A model generated the notes under the pieces. The model did not search any database and was not told the DNA's origin. It worked only from the letters and a program-made list of their open reading frames with translations. Made by a program: the position numbers and the translations under genes. Below, piece by piece: positions 13,556 to 20,322 of a DNA stretch of 20,322 nt (position 1 is its first letter; the number at the start of each line of letters is the position of its first letter). This DNA comes from Oscillospiraceae bacterium (lineage in GTDB: Bacteria > Bacillota > Clostridia > Oscillospirales > Oscillospiraceae): contig JAHHRT010000017.1 in the NCBI GenBank assembly GCA_020025615.1, forward strand, positions 1-20,322, written 5' to 3'.

Positions 13556-15127
13556 TTATTTCTCACTCAAAATGGCTTCTGCGGTCTGGATACCGTCCAG
13601 GGCGGCGGACATAATGCCACCGGCATAGCCTGCGCCCTCACCGGTGGGATAGAGGCCACGCAGCTGAGACTGGCGGCTTTCGTCCCGGAGAATCCGCACC
13701 GGGGAAGAACTTCTGGTCTCCGGCCCGGTGAGCACTGCATCGGGGTTTCCAAAGCCCTGCAGCCGTCCGTCCAGAAGGGGCAGTGCCTTTTCCAGTGCCC
13801 CGGTAATCTTCTCCGGCAGCACCTGATGGAGGTCGCACCAGGTCACCCCCGGGCGATAGGTGGGAACCACAGAGGCTCCCTGAGTGCTGGGCCGTCCTGC
13901 CAGGAAGTCCCCCACCGTCTGCGCCGGGGCACGGTAGCTGCCGCTGAGGTCATAGGCCCGCTGTTCCAGCTCCCGCTGCCACTGCATACCGCCCAAGCTT
14001 CCCTCATAGGGGAAATCCCTGGGGTTCAGGGTCACCAGCAGGGCGGCGTTGGCGTTGTCTCCGTCTCGGTCGGCGTTGCTCATGCCGTTGGTGGCAATGC
14101 GTCCCGGCTCGGAAGCCGCCGCCACCACACTGCCGCCGGGGCACATACAGAAGGTGTACACCGTTTCCTCGTCCAGGTGCTGCACCAGCTTATAGTCCGC
14201 AGGGGGCAGGGGCAGGTCATCGGCCCCATACTGGGCCTTGTCAATCTCCCGCTGGCTGTGCTCAATGCGAACGCCCATGGCAAAGGGCTTGGGCTCCATG
14301 GGAACTCCCATTTCGTGCAAAGTCTCGAAGGTGTCCCGGGCGCTGTGTCCGATGGCAAGAATCACCCGGTCGCAGGCAATGGTCTCCCCTTGCTCCGTGC
14401 GGACGCCGACCACCTTCCCATCCTGGGTGCAAAGCTCAGTGACCTGGGTGTTAAAGCGGATTTCGCCGCCCAGGGAGAGAATACGCTTGCGGAGATTCTG
14501 AACCACCGTCAGCAGCACATCCGTGCCCACATGGGGCTTGGCATCATAGAGAATATCCTCCCGGGCTCCGGCCTTCACAAACTGTTCCAGCACCCAGCCA
14601 ATCCGAGGGTTGTTGACTCCGGTGTTCAGCTTGCCGTCGGAGAAGGTTCCGGCGCCGCCCTCACCGAACTGGACGTTGCTTCTGGGGTCCAGCTGGCCTT
14701 GGGAGAAGAACTTCTCCACCTTCTCATGGCGGGTGGCTGCATCCTCGCCCCGCTCCAGAACCAGGGGCTTCCACCCTGCCATGGCGAGGATCAGAGCGGC
14801 AAACATTCCCGCAGGGCCGAAGCCCACGATGACCGGGCGCTGTGCAGGAGCCGGGACGGCCTTGGGCGGCCGATAAAAGGACACAGGAGCCAGAGAAGCC
14901 CGCTTGCAGCCGCACTGCCGCAGGATCTTCTTTTCGTTGCCATCCACCGCCACATCGATGGTGTAAATCACCTTGATATCCGGCTTCTTCCGGGCATCGA
15001 TGCTGCGCCGGACGATTTTCAGATTATGGATCTTGGAGTTGGAGACCCCAAGAAGCTGTGCTGCCTCAAATTGCAGCTGATGGGCATTGTGCTCCGGGGG
15101 GAGCTGAATATCCCGAATTCTAATCAT
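13556..15127 (-). CDS. FAD-dependent dehydrogenase/oxidoreductase (COG2509-like)
   Basis: 523 residues. A small N-terminal domain (about 1-95) starting MIRIRDIQLPPEHN precedes a Rossmann FAD-binding motif VIVGFGPAGMFAALILA (GFGPAG at about 102-107) with the acidic end LERGE. The GEGGAGTFSDGKLNTG segment (about 156-171), ILAIGHSARDTFE and the C-terminal LYPTGEGAGYAGGIMSAA are family hallmarks; the last binds the flavin. It probably uses NAD(P)H, but the substrate is unknown. The start is ATG 15127, not the frame start at 15181: AAGGA lies six bases upstream and the ATG shares an ATGA with the stop of the preceding FAD gene, so translation is likely coupled. A hairpin at 13484-13522 follows. 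Confidence 0.9.
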   Translation of the reverse strand: MIRIRDIQLPPEHNAHQLQFEAAQLLGVSNSKIHNLKIVRRSIDARKKPDIKVIYTIDVAVDGNEKKILRQCGCKRASLAPVSFYRPPKAVPAPAQRPVIVGFGPAGMFAALILAMAGWKPLVLERGEDAATRHEKVEKFFSQGQLDPRSNVQFGEGGAGTFSDGKLNTGVNNPRIGWVLEQFVKAGAREDILYDAKPHVGTDVLLTVVQNLRKRILSLGGEIRFNTQVTELCTQDGKVVGVRTEQGETIACDRVILAIGHSARDTFETLHEMGVPMEPKPFAMGVRIEHSQREIDKAQYGADDLPLPPADYKLVQHLDEETVYTFCMCPGGSVVAAASEPGRIATNGMSNADRDGDNANAALLVTLNPRDFPYEGSLGGMQWQRELEQRAYDLSGSYRAPAQTVGDFLAGRPSTQGASVVPTYRPGVTWCDLHQVLPEKITGALEKALPLLDGRLQGFGNPDAVLTGPETRSSSPVRILRDESRQSQLRGLYPTGEGAGYAGGIMSAALDGIQTAEAILSEK

Positions 15128-16338
15128 ACTGGTTCCTTTCCTGCATGGGTTCCGGCAAGCCGCCCGGAGCTCCACGCCCACTGTAAATTATAGCCGCCGC
15201 AGTCGCCGTCGATGTCCAGCACCTCGCCGCAGGCATACAGCCCAGGCACCCGGCGGCTTTCCATGGTCTCCGGGGAGAATTCCTCGGTGAGGATGCCCCC
15301 GGCGGTGACCTGGGCACTGTCCATGCCCAAAGGCTCCCGAAGGCTCACATCAAACTGCTTGGTAAGTCCAGCCAGCTCCGCAAGCTCCGAATCCAGAAGC
15401 GCGGCAATCGGCTGGTTCTGGTTGATGCCTGCGCACTGGGTCAGCACCCGGCCCAGCCGATTGTGGAGGATTCCCGTGAGGAGCTCCGAGGCGGGCAGGC
15501 TGGTGGTTCTGCGGCGAAGCAGCTCCTGTTCCACCTGTTCCCGGGTAAGCTCCGGCAGGAAGTCCAACCGGCACTGCCAGACTCCCGGCCCCTGGCAGGC
15601 ATCCCGGGAGATTTCAAACATCACCGGGCCGGAAAGACCCGATTCTGTAAACTGGATTTCCCCGGTGCTCTGGGCAAATACCGCCCCATCCCGGAGAATT
15701 TCAGCCCGGCAGTTGGCCCGCACACCCTTTAGGGCGGAGATTCCGGGCCAGTCGGTTTTCAGCTGGACCAGGGTAGGCCGAAGCTTCGTGCAGCGGTGTC
15801 CAAAGCCCCGAAGGAACTTATAGCCGGACATTCCGCCCCCCAGCTTCGTCCCCGCAAGGCCGCCGCAGGCGATAATCAGGCGGTCGCAGTCCACGGTTTC
15901 CGCCTGGCTGGAAATGGTGAAGCCCGCCGGGGTTTTCTTCACTTTCTCTGCCTCAAACCCGGTCATCACCGTGATATTGGGCTTTTCCAGAGCAAACCGC
16001 AGCACATCCACCACAGAATTGGCCTGGTCCGAATAGGGGTAGACCCGTCCTGAGGACTCCGCCACAGTGTAAAGGCCCAGGCTCTGAAACCAAGCTAAGG
16101 TCTCCGCCACGGGATGGGCACTGAGGGCCCCCGCCGCAAAGGCCGGATTCTCTCCATGATAGCCCCCTTCCATGGCGTGTAGGTTTGTTAAGTTACAGCG
16201 GCCGTTGCCTGTGGCCTGGAGCTTTCTGCCCACCCGGGCCTGACGCTCCAGCAGAATCACCTGGTTTTCCGGATTCTCCGCCGCCGCAAGGGCCGCCGCC
16301 ATGCCGGAGGCACCACCGCCGATAATACCGATTTTCAT
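15124..16338 (-). CDS. NAD(P)/FAD-dependent oxidoreductase (HI0933/BaiN-like family)
   Basis: 404 residues, the usual family length. The N-terminal FAD-binding motif is IGIIGGGASGMAAALAAAE (about 3-21), followed by the family signature GRKLQATGNGRCNLTN (about 37-52). The C-terminal flavin-binding segment is GLYACGEVLDIDGDCGGYN. Members are flavoproteins of mostly unknown substrate; one clostridial relative, BaiN, has been linked to bile acid dehydroxylation, but family membership alone does not show that here. ATG 16338 has an AGGTGG-type ribosome binding site close upstream. A minus-strand promoter lies at 16414-16442. It overlaps the following FAD dehydrogenase gene by 4 bp, forming a two-gene flavoprotein operon. 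Confidence 0.92.
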   Translation of the reverse strand: MKIGIIGGGASGMAAALAAAENPENQVILLERQARVGRKLQATGNGRCNLTNLHAMEGGYHGENPAFAAGALSAHPVAETLAWFQSLGLYTVAESSGRVYPYSDQANSVVDVLRFALEKPNITVMTGFEAEKVKKTPAGFTISSQAETVDCDRLIIACGGLAGTKLGGGMSGYKFLRGFGHRCTKLRPTLVQLKTDWPGISALKGVRANCRAEILRDGAVFAQSTGEIQFTESGLSGPVMFEISRDACQGPGVWQCRLDFLPELTREQVEQELLRRRTTSLPASELLTGILHNRLGRVLTQCAGINQNQPIAALLDSELAELAGLTKQFDVSLREPLGMDSAQVTAGGILTEEFSPETMESRRVPGLYACGEVLDIDGDCGGYNLQWAWSSGRLAGTHAGKEPV

Positions 16339-16413
16339 AGTCCACCTGCTTTCCCAGATTGCGTTATCCCGTGCTTTGGGATTTTTCCGGGTTAAATATC
16401 CATTACTTCGGCT

Positions 16414-16442
16414 ATTATACTCTAAAAAAGCCCAGGATACAA
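16414..16442 (-). promoter_or_regulatory. Promoter of the two-gene FAD oxidoreductase operon
   Basis: On the minus strand TTGTAT (16442-16437), a 17-base spacer and a perfect TATAAT (16419-16414). The start would be near 16407, about 69 bases before the ATG. It is back-to-back with the plus-strand ylmH promoter, 12 bp apart. Confidence 0.75.
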
Positions 16443-16453
16443 GAAAAACTTCC

Positions 16454-16481
16454 TTGCAATCTTTCCCGGCTGTGTTATAAT
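16454..16481 (+). promoter_or_regulatory. Promoter of the YlmH-like / DUF896 unit
   Basis: TTGCAA (16454-16459), a 16-base spacer and a perfect TATAAT (16476-16481). The start would be near 16488, about 45 bases before the chosen ATG. This excludes the upstream in-frame starts of the longer reading frame. Confidence 0.8.
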
Positions 16482-16532
16482 AGCTCCGAAGCGGTGCGCA
16501 TACACTGCAAGCATTTATGGAAGGAGCGGCCT

Positions 16533-17318
16533 ATGGATCGCAGGAACATTGAAAAAATCGCCCGGACCCCGGAAGATCGGCTGCTGCTTGCCAAGCTCTG
16601 GGACAAAATCGACACGGGAATCCGCAGAAACATCCCCGCCAACACCTGCTTTCTCTCCCCCCGGGAGTTGGAGCTGGCCCGGTATCTCTTCGGGGAGGCC
16701 CCGGGGCTTACCGCCTTCGGCGGCTATGGGGAAGCGGAGCGGAAAATGCTGTGCTATCTCCCCGACTATCTCACCGAGGAAGCCCTCTATGAGGAGGATT
16801 CTCCCCTGGTCTGTCTCCGGGCCAGCTTCTACCAGGGAGACAGCCCCAGCCACCGGGATTTCCTGGGGGCCTTGATGGGGGCGGGCATCGCCCGGGAGAC
16901 CTTAGGCGATATCTGCGTGGGAAAAGAGAGCTGTGATTTCTTCGTCACCCAGGAGATTGCCCCCTATGTGCTGCAAAACTTTCTCTCCGCCGGACGGGTC
17001 AAGCTCCATTTGGAGCAGGTGCCTCTGCGTGAGGCCGCCATTCCCCAGCCGGAAGTGAAGGAAATCAAAGACACCCTGGCATCTCTGCGTCTCGACAGTG
17101 TGATTTCCTCCGGCTTCCGCATCGGAAGAAGTCTCGCCGCCCAATATGTCACCTCCGGCAAGGCCGCCATTGACGGACTGCCCTGTGAAAAGCCGGACAA
17201 GGCCGTGGAAGCAGGGGCCAAGGTTTCCGTGCGCGGCCTGGGAAAAATCAAGCTGGAAACCGTCAACGGTCAGACGAAAAAAGGCCGTATTTCAGTGGTT
17301 ATTCACCGCTATGTGTGA
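16533..17318 (+). CDS. ylmH: YlmH-like S4-domain RNA-binding protein
   Basis: 261 residues. The N-terminal and middle parts match the YlmH family: RRNIPANTCFLSPRELELA, then FGGYGEAERKMLCYLPDY, and HRDFLGALMGAGIARETLGDI. An S4 RNA-binding domain spans about 185-250, with LRLDSVISSGFRIGRS and YVTSGKAAIDG. In Bacillus subtilis YlmH binds the 50S subunit and has been implicated in ribosome-associated quality control. There it sits in the ylm cluster near sepF and divIVA; here it is not with those genes. The start is ATG 16533 with AAGGAG six bases upstream and a promoter at 16454-16481; the frame is open to 16359, but that lies upstream of the promoter. The DUF896 gene follows 10 bp after the stop. 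Confidence 0.92.
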   Translation: MDRRNIEKIARTPEDRLLLAKLWDKIDTGIRRNIPANTCFLSPRELELARYLFGEAPGLTAFGGYGEAERKMLCYLPDYLTEEALYEEDSPLVCLRASFYQGDSPSHRDFLGALMGAGIARETLGDICVGKESCDFFVTQEIAPYVLQNFLSAGRVKLHLEQVPLREAAIPQPEVKEIKDTLASLRLDSVISSGFRIGRSLAAQYVTSGKAAIDGLPCEKPDKAVEAGAKVSVRGLGKIKLETVNGQTKKGRISVVIHRYV

Positions 17319-17328
17319 GGGATTTAAT

Positions 17329-17544
17329 ATGAGTGAAATCGATATGAACGCCGTGATTGCTCGAATCAACGAGCTGGCAAAGAAAGCAAAGGGCCCGGGG
17401 CTCACCCCTGAGGAGCTTCAGGAGCGGGACAAGCTGAGACGGATTTACATTGACTCCGTGAAGGCCAGCCTTGTGGGGCATCTGGAAAACACCTACATTG
17501 TGGAGCCCGACGGCACCAAGCACAAGGTTCAAAAGAAGTCCTGA
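17329..17544 (+). CDS. DUF896 (YnzC-like) small protein
   Basis: 71 residues, the full length of the family. The sequence MSEIDMNAVIARINELAKKA, then GLTPEEL, ERDKLRRIYIDSVKASL and a short polar C-terminus is characteristic: an alpha-helical hairpin with a conserved RRxYIxxVKAS core. Members are small Firmicute cytoplasmic proteins of unclear role; B. subtilis YnzC lies in an SOS-regulated operon. GAGGG seven bases before ATG 17329 supports the start, though the frame is open further upstream inside ylmH. It is 10 bp downstream of the YlmH-like gene and followed by a terminator, so the two form one unit. Confidence 0.92.
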   Translation: MSEIDMNAVIARINELAKKAKGPGLTPEELQERDKLRRIYIDSVKASLVGHLENTYIVEPDGTKHKVQKKS

Positions 17545-17551
17545 ATCCGTT

Positions 17552-17600
17552 CCCGGTCAGTAGGCACTGCTGACCGGGACTTTATTTGGCTTTCTTTTTT
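17552..17600 (+). terminator. Intrinsic terminator after the YlmH/DUF896 unit
   Basis: CCCGGTCAG (17552-17560) pairs with CTGACCGGG (17570-17578), followed by ACTTTATTTGG and then TTTCTTTTTT. It ends the unit 7 bp after the DUF896 stop. Confidence 0.85.
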
Positions 17601-17610
17601 CCCGAAAATC

Positions 17611-17619
17611 TGATATAAT
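17611..17619 (+). promoter_or_regulatory. Extended -10 promoter of the YgiQ-family gene
   Basis: TGATATAAT is an extended -10 with a perfect TATAAT at 17614-17619. The region 17 bases further upstream (TTTCTT) is a poor -35. The start would be near 17626, giving a leader of about 24 bases that carries GGAGG six bases before ATG 17650. Confidence 0.65.
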
Positions 17620-17649
17620 AGCTGTATATTTTGCAATTGGAGGTCGGAT

Positions 17650-19641
17650 ATGGAATTTCTTCCCATTTCCAAACAGGATATGTTAGAGCGCGGCTGGGAG
17701 TGCTGCGATTTTGTATATGTGATCGGGGACGCCTATGTGGATGATCCCTCCTTTGGTCACGCCATCATCAGCCGGGTGCTGGAACGCAACGGCTACACCG
17801 TGGGCATTATCTCCCAGCCCGACTGGAAAAACCCCAAGTCCATCGACGTGTTCGGTCGGCCCCGGCTGGGCTTTTTGGTTTCCGCCGGAAACATGGACTC
17901 CATGGTGAACCACTACTCTGTCACCAAGCATCGGCGGAAAACCGACGCCTACACCCCCGGCGGTGTCATGGGCAAGCGCCCGGACTACGCCACCATTGTC
18001 TACTGCAACCTGATTCGCCAGACCTACAAGGATGTGCCCATTCTCATCGGCGGCATTGAAGCCAGCCTTCGCCGTCTGGGTCACTACGATTACTGGTCTG
18101 ACAGCCTGAAACGCTCCATCCTCCTGGATTCCCAGGCGGACATTCTCATGTACGGCATGGGCGAAAAGAGCGTGGTGGAGATTGCCGATGCCCTCAACGC
18201 CGGCATGGAAGCCAAGGACATCACCTACATCGACGGCACGGTCTTTAAGACCCATGAGCTGGACGACAGCTTCCCCACCCTGGTCCTCCCCTCCTTTGAG
18301 GAGCTGAAGGCCAGCAAGCGGCGGTATGCCGAGTCCTTCCAGATTCAGTACGCCAACTGCGACCCCTTCACCGCCAAGCGGCTGGCAGAGCCTTACGGGC
18401 GGGAATACGTGGTGCAGAACCCGCCCCAGAAGCCCCTGACCACCCAGGAGATGGATGATATCTATGACCTGCCCTACTGCCGGGCCTGCCATCCCAGCTA
18501 CGAGAAGCTGGGCGGCGTTCCCGCCATTGAGGAGATCAAGTTCAGCCTGGTGAGCAACCGAGGCTGTTTCGGTGCCTGTTCCTTCTGCGCCCTGACCTTC
18601 CACCAGGGCCGGATCATCCAGACCAGAAGCCACGAGTCCATCCTAAAGGAAGCGGAGCTCATGGTGAAGGACAAGGACTTCAAGGGCTACATCCACGATG
18701 TAGGCGGCCCCACCGCCAACTTCCGCCACCCGGCCTGCGAAAAGCAGCTGAGCAAGGGTGCCTGTTCTCACCGCCAGTGCCTCTACCCCACCCCCTGCAA
18801 GAACATGAAGGCCGACCACTCGGACTACATCTCCCTGCTGCGAAAGCTTCGGAAGATCCCCGGGGTGAAGAAGGTCTTTATCCGCAGCGGCATCCGCTTT
18901 GACTATCTTCTTGCCGACAAGAAGGACACCTTCTTCAAGGAGCTGGTGCAGTACCATATTTCCGGTCAGCTGAAGGTGGCCCCGGAGCACGTCTCCGACG
19001 CAGTGCTGTGCCGGATGGGCAAGCCCCGGAACGCCGTTTACAACCAGTTTGTGGACAAGTATTTTGCCCTCAACAAGCAGTATAACATGAACCAGTATCT
19101 GGTGCCCTACCTCATGTCCAGCCACCCCGGCTCCACCATGAAGGAGGCCATTGAGCTGGCTGAGTACATCCGGGAGATGGGCTACAATCCCGAGCAGGTC
19201 CAGGACTTCTACCCCACCCCCTCTACCCTGTCCACCGTCATGTACTACACCGGGCTGGACCCCCGGACCATGGAAAAGGTCTATGTGCCCACGGACCCCC
19301 ACGAAAAGGCCATGCAGCGGGCACTGATTCAGTACCGCAATCCCAAGAACTACTATCTGGTGAAGGAAGCGCTGATCACCGCCCATCGGGAGGATTTGAT
19401 TGGCTCCGGACCCAAGTGTCTGATTCGGGCTGTTCCCCCCAAGGCCGGGGGCTATTCCCATCCCGGAAAGCCCAGCGGAAAGCCTGCCGCAAAGTCCGGC
19501 GGCAAGCCCAGCGGAAACACCAATGGGAAGCCCGCTGGAAAACCCAACGGAAAGCCCAACGGAAAGCCTATGGGGAAACCCACTGGAAAACCTTCTTATT
19601 CCGGCAGCCGTCCCAAGTCGGGAAAGGCCGGAAGAAAGTAA
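17650..19641 (+). CDS. YgiQ-family radical SAM protein
   Basis: 663 residues. The N-terminal region begins MEFLPISKQDMLERGWECCDFVYVIGDAYVDDPSF (family signature FVYVIGDAYVDDPSFG) and includes ILIGGIEASLRRLGHYDYWS (about 131-150). The radical SAM cluster motif CFGACSFC provides Cys306, Cys310 and Cys313 for a [4Fe-4S] centre that cleaves S-adenosylmethionine. Further conserved blocks are KVAPEHVSDAVLCRMGKP and QVQDFYPTPSTLSTVMYYTG. A second Cys-rich stretch (CEKQLSKGACSHRQC, about 363-377) may bind another metal cluster. From about residue 604 the protein ends in a basic GKP-repeat tail. The substrate of the family is not known to me. GGAGG six bases upstream supports ATG 17650. It has its own promoter. 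Confidence 0.93.
   Translation: MEFLPISKQDMLERGWECCDFVYVIGDAYVDDPSFGHAIISRVLERNGYTVGIISQPDWKNPKSIDVFGRPRLGFLVSAGNMDSMVNHYSVTKHRRKTDAYTPGGVMGKRPDYATIVYCNLIRQTYKDVPILIGGIEASLRRLGHYDYWSDSLKRSILLDSQADILMYGMGEKSVVEIADALNAGMEAKDITYIDGTVFKTHELDDSFPTLVLPSFEELKASKRRYAESFQIQYANCDPFTAKRLAEPYGREYVVQNPPQKPLTTQEMDDIYDLPYCRACHPSYEKLGGVPAIEEIKFSLVSNRGCFGACSFCALTFHQGRIIQTRSHESILKEAELMVKDKDFKGYIHDVGGPTANFRHPACEKQLSKGACSHRQCLYPTPCKNMKADHSDYISLLRKLRKIPGVKKVFIRSGIRFDYLLADKKDTFFKELVQYHISGQLKVAPEHVSDAVLCRMGKPRNAVYNQFVDKYFALNKQYNMNQYLVPYLMSSHPGSTMKEAIELAEYIREMGYNPEQVQDFYPTPSTLSTVMYYTGLDPRTMEKVYVPTDPHEKAMQRALIQYRNPKNYYLVKEALITAHREDLIGSGPKCLIRAVPPKAGGYSHPGKPSGKPAAKSGGKPSGNTNGKPAGKPNGKPNGKPMGKPTGKPSYSGSRPKSGKAGRK
19465..19593 (+). 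repeat. GKP tandem repeats in the tail of the YgiQ-family protein
   Basis: Nine Gly-Lys-Pro units occur between residues 606 and 648, mostly spaced every four residues (GKPN, GKPM, GKPT, GKPA). The DNA is an imperfect 12-bp tandem repeat of the type GGAAAGCCCAAC. The tail is strongly basic and predicted to be disordered. Repeat number is likely to vary between strains. Confidence 0.85.
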
Positions 19642-19680
19642 AGACAGACTGCGCAATTTATGAGCGGGAGAGGTTGCAAC

Positions 19681-20151
19681 ATGGTATATGCTGAAAGCGC
19701 AATGAAACATATGCTGTTTTATTATGCTCTTTCCATTACCGCCGTTCTGTTGATTACCGGAGTCGGCGCATGGAAGGATCGGCATGACGCTAAGAAAATG
19801 GACAGTAGTTTATTGCTCTTTTGCGCCGGTTGTATAGCAGCACTTCTTCAATTTGTAGTCGGTGTTGTTCCATTGTCAAGAGATTATGTGAAGCATAACA
19901 TAATCCAGACGGAAGGTATCTATACAAACCACGAAGCAGGCCACACTGGATCGCCAAGTACTGCAATGGGATTGTACAGCGTTACTGTGACGGCCAACGG
20001 GGAGGATTTAAAACTGACCACTGTTCCGTTTCACAGTGAAATTTTCGTGGGAGGCAGCTACCATGTGACTGCCTACTATGCACCAATCTCCAAGACGTTA
20101 TTACACATTGAGCGGATGGATGAAACAGATACACCTTCCGAAGGAAGCTAA
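19681..20151 (+). CDS. Hypothetical membrane protein, AT-richer than its neighbours
   Basis: 156 residues from the chosen start MVYAESAMKHML. Two membrane helices (about 10-30 and 42-64) are followed by a soluble C-terminal domain of about 90 residues, with GLYSVTVTANGEDLKLTTVP and GGSYHVTAYYAPISKTLLHIERM, likely a small beta-rich fold outside the membrane. GAGAGG seven bases before ATG 19681 supports this start; an in-frame ATG at 19660 has no clear binding site. Codons such as TTA, ATA and ACA are more common than in the adjacent genes and the stretch is visibly AT-richer, which may reflect recent acquisition. It follows the YgiQ gene by 39 bp and is closed by a strong terminator. I do not recognise the family. 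Confidence 0.8.
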   Translation: MVYAESAMKHMLFYYALSITAVLLITGVGAWKDRHDAKKMDSSLLLFCAGCIAALLQFVVGVVPLSRDYVKHNIIQTEGIYTNHEAGHTGSPSTAMGLYSVTVTANGEDLKLTTVPFHSEIFVGGSYHVTAYYAPISKTLLHIERMDETDTPSEGS

Positions 20152-20167
20152 GTAAAATCCGCTTAAC

Positions 20168-20215
20168 AAAAACGCCGCCGAAATCGGGGATTTCCCTGAT
20201 TCCGGCGGCGTTTTT
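20168..20215 (+). terminator. Strong intrinsic terminator
   Basis: AAAAACGCCGCCG (20168-20180) pairs with CGGCGGCGTTTTT (20203-20215). The inner part (AATCGGG with CCCTGATT) extends the stem with a one-base bulge. It ends the YgiQ/hypothetical membrane protein transcript, and the A-tract before it would let it work on the other strand too. Confidence 0.9.
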
Positions 20216-20322
20216 AAATGATTACGTACTTTCTTAAAAAGAGAACGATGCCAAAAACACTATTTCCTTTTAATATCTTTCGTTCTGTGCAACGTCCAGG
20301 ACAAAAATCACAACGCCGCCGC
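20216..20322. other. AT-rich window end without a recognisable gene
   Basis: 107 bases, AT-rich, with no ORF or ribosome binding site I can support. The last bases on the minus strand read GCGGCGGCGTTGTGATTTTTG, which could be the 3' arm and T-tract of a terminator whose 5' arm lies beyond the window, for a minus-strand gene to the right. Confidence 0.4.

Noticed and set aside
13309..13566. 85-residue minus-strand frame in the gap before the membrane-protein gene
   Set aside because: It starts inside the FAD dehydrogenase end, has no ribosome binding site, and contains the terminator-like hairpin and the extended -10 promoter. A plus-strand frame here also lacks a binding site.
13826..15193. 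455-residue plus-strand frame opposite the FAD dehydrogenase
   Set aside because: Antisense of a gene with clear flavin-binding motifs; no independent support.
19465..19593. CRISPR-like or mobile repeat
   Set aside because: The tandem repeats are short, in frame, without spacers, and encode the GKP tail of the upstream protein.

Overview
The window looks like a GC-rich member of the Clostridia, probably a gut Oscillospiraceae/Ruminococcaceae-type Firmicute. The reasons are strong AGGAGG ribosome binding sites, sigma-A promoters close to TTGACA/TATAAT, and the gene set (a YlmH-like S4 protein, a DUF896/YnzC protein, DUF1294, an FHA-SEDS fusion, and a YgiQ radical SAM protein with a Lys/Pro/Gly tail). 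The taxonomic call is inference; no rRNA gene is present.

Left part (1-5102, all minus strand): a complete branched-chain amino acid ABC transporter operon in the order livJ-livH-livM-livG-livF, with livF cut by the window edge. Upstream lies what I consider the most interesting element here. A near-consensus promoter (5074-5102) drives a 49-residue ORF (4894-5043) that contains nine isoleucine codons, all ATT, within its last 16 residues. Its stop codon is followed by a strong intrinsic terminator (4830-4864). The 5' arm of that terminator can instead pair perfectly over 9 bp with the segment just after the ORF stop, and that segment borders a 13-bp hairpin spanning the Ile codons. This has the layout of classical ribosome-mediated attenuation (leader peptide, protector, antiterminator, terminator), applied to an amino acid importer in a Firmicute, where T-box or CodY control would be the usual expectation. 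The livJ-livH gap holds two further hairpins.

Middle part (5109-9126, minus): nfo (endonuclease IV), an FHA-domain/SEDS (FtsW/RodA) fusion, and a class B penicillin-binding protein. The last two overlap by 8 bp and form a likely SEDS-bPBP peptidoglycan synthase pair. A near-perfect palindrome separates them from the liv leader. Divergent from nfo is a WYL-domain transcription regulator with its own consensus promoter and a structured 5' UTR (9196-10327, plus).

Right part (10324-20322): a small lipoprotein (minus) head-to-head with a DUF1294 membrane protein (plus); a large multi-spanning protein with a zinc ribbon (minus); two overlapping FAD-dependent oxidoreductases (minus); then, divergently, an S4-domain YlmH-like protein with a DUF896 protein, a YgiQ-family radical SAM protein with a GKP-repeat tail, and an AT-richer small membrane protein of unknown function. 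Genes are tightly packed and no gene-free gap exceeds 300 bp. No tRNA, rRNA, CRISPR array, transposase or phage gene was seen.
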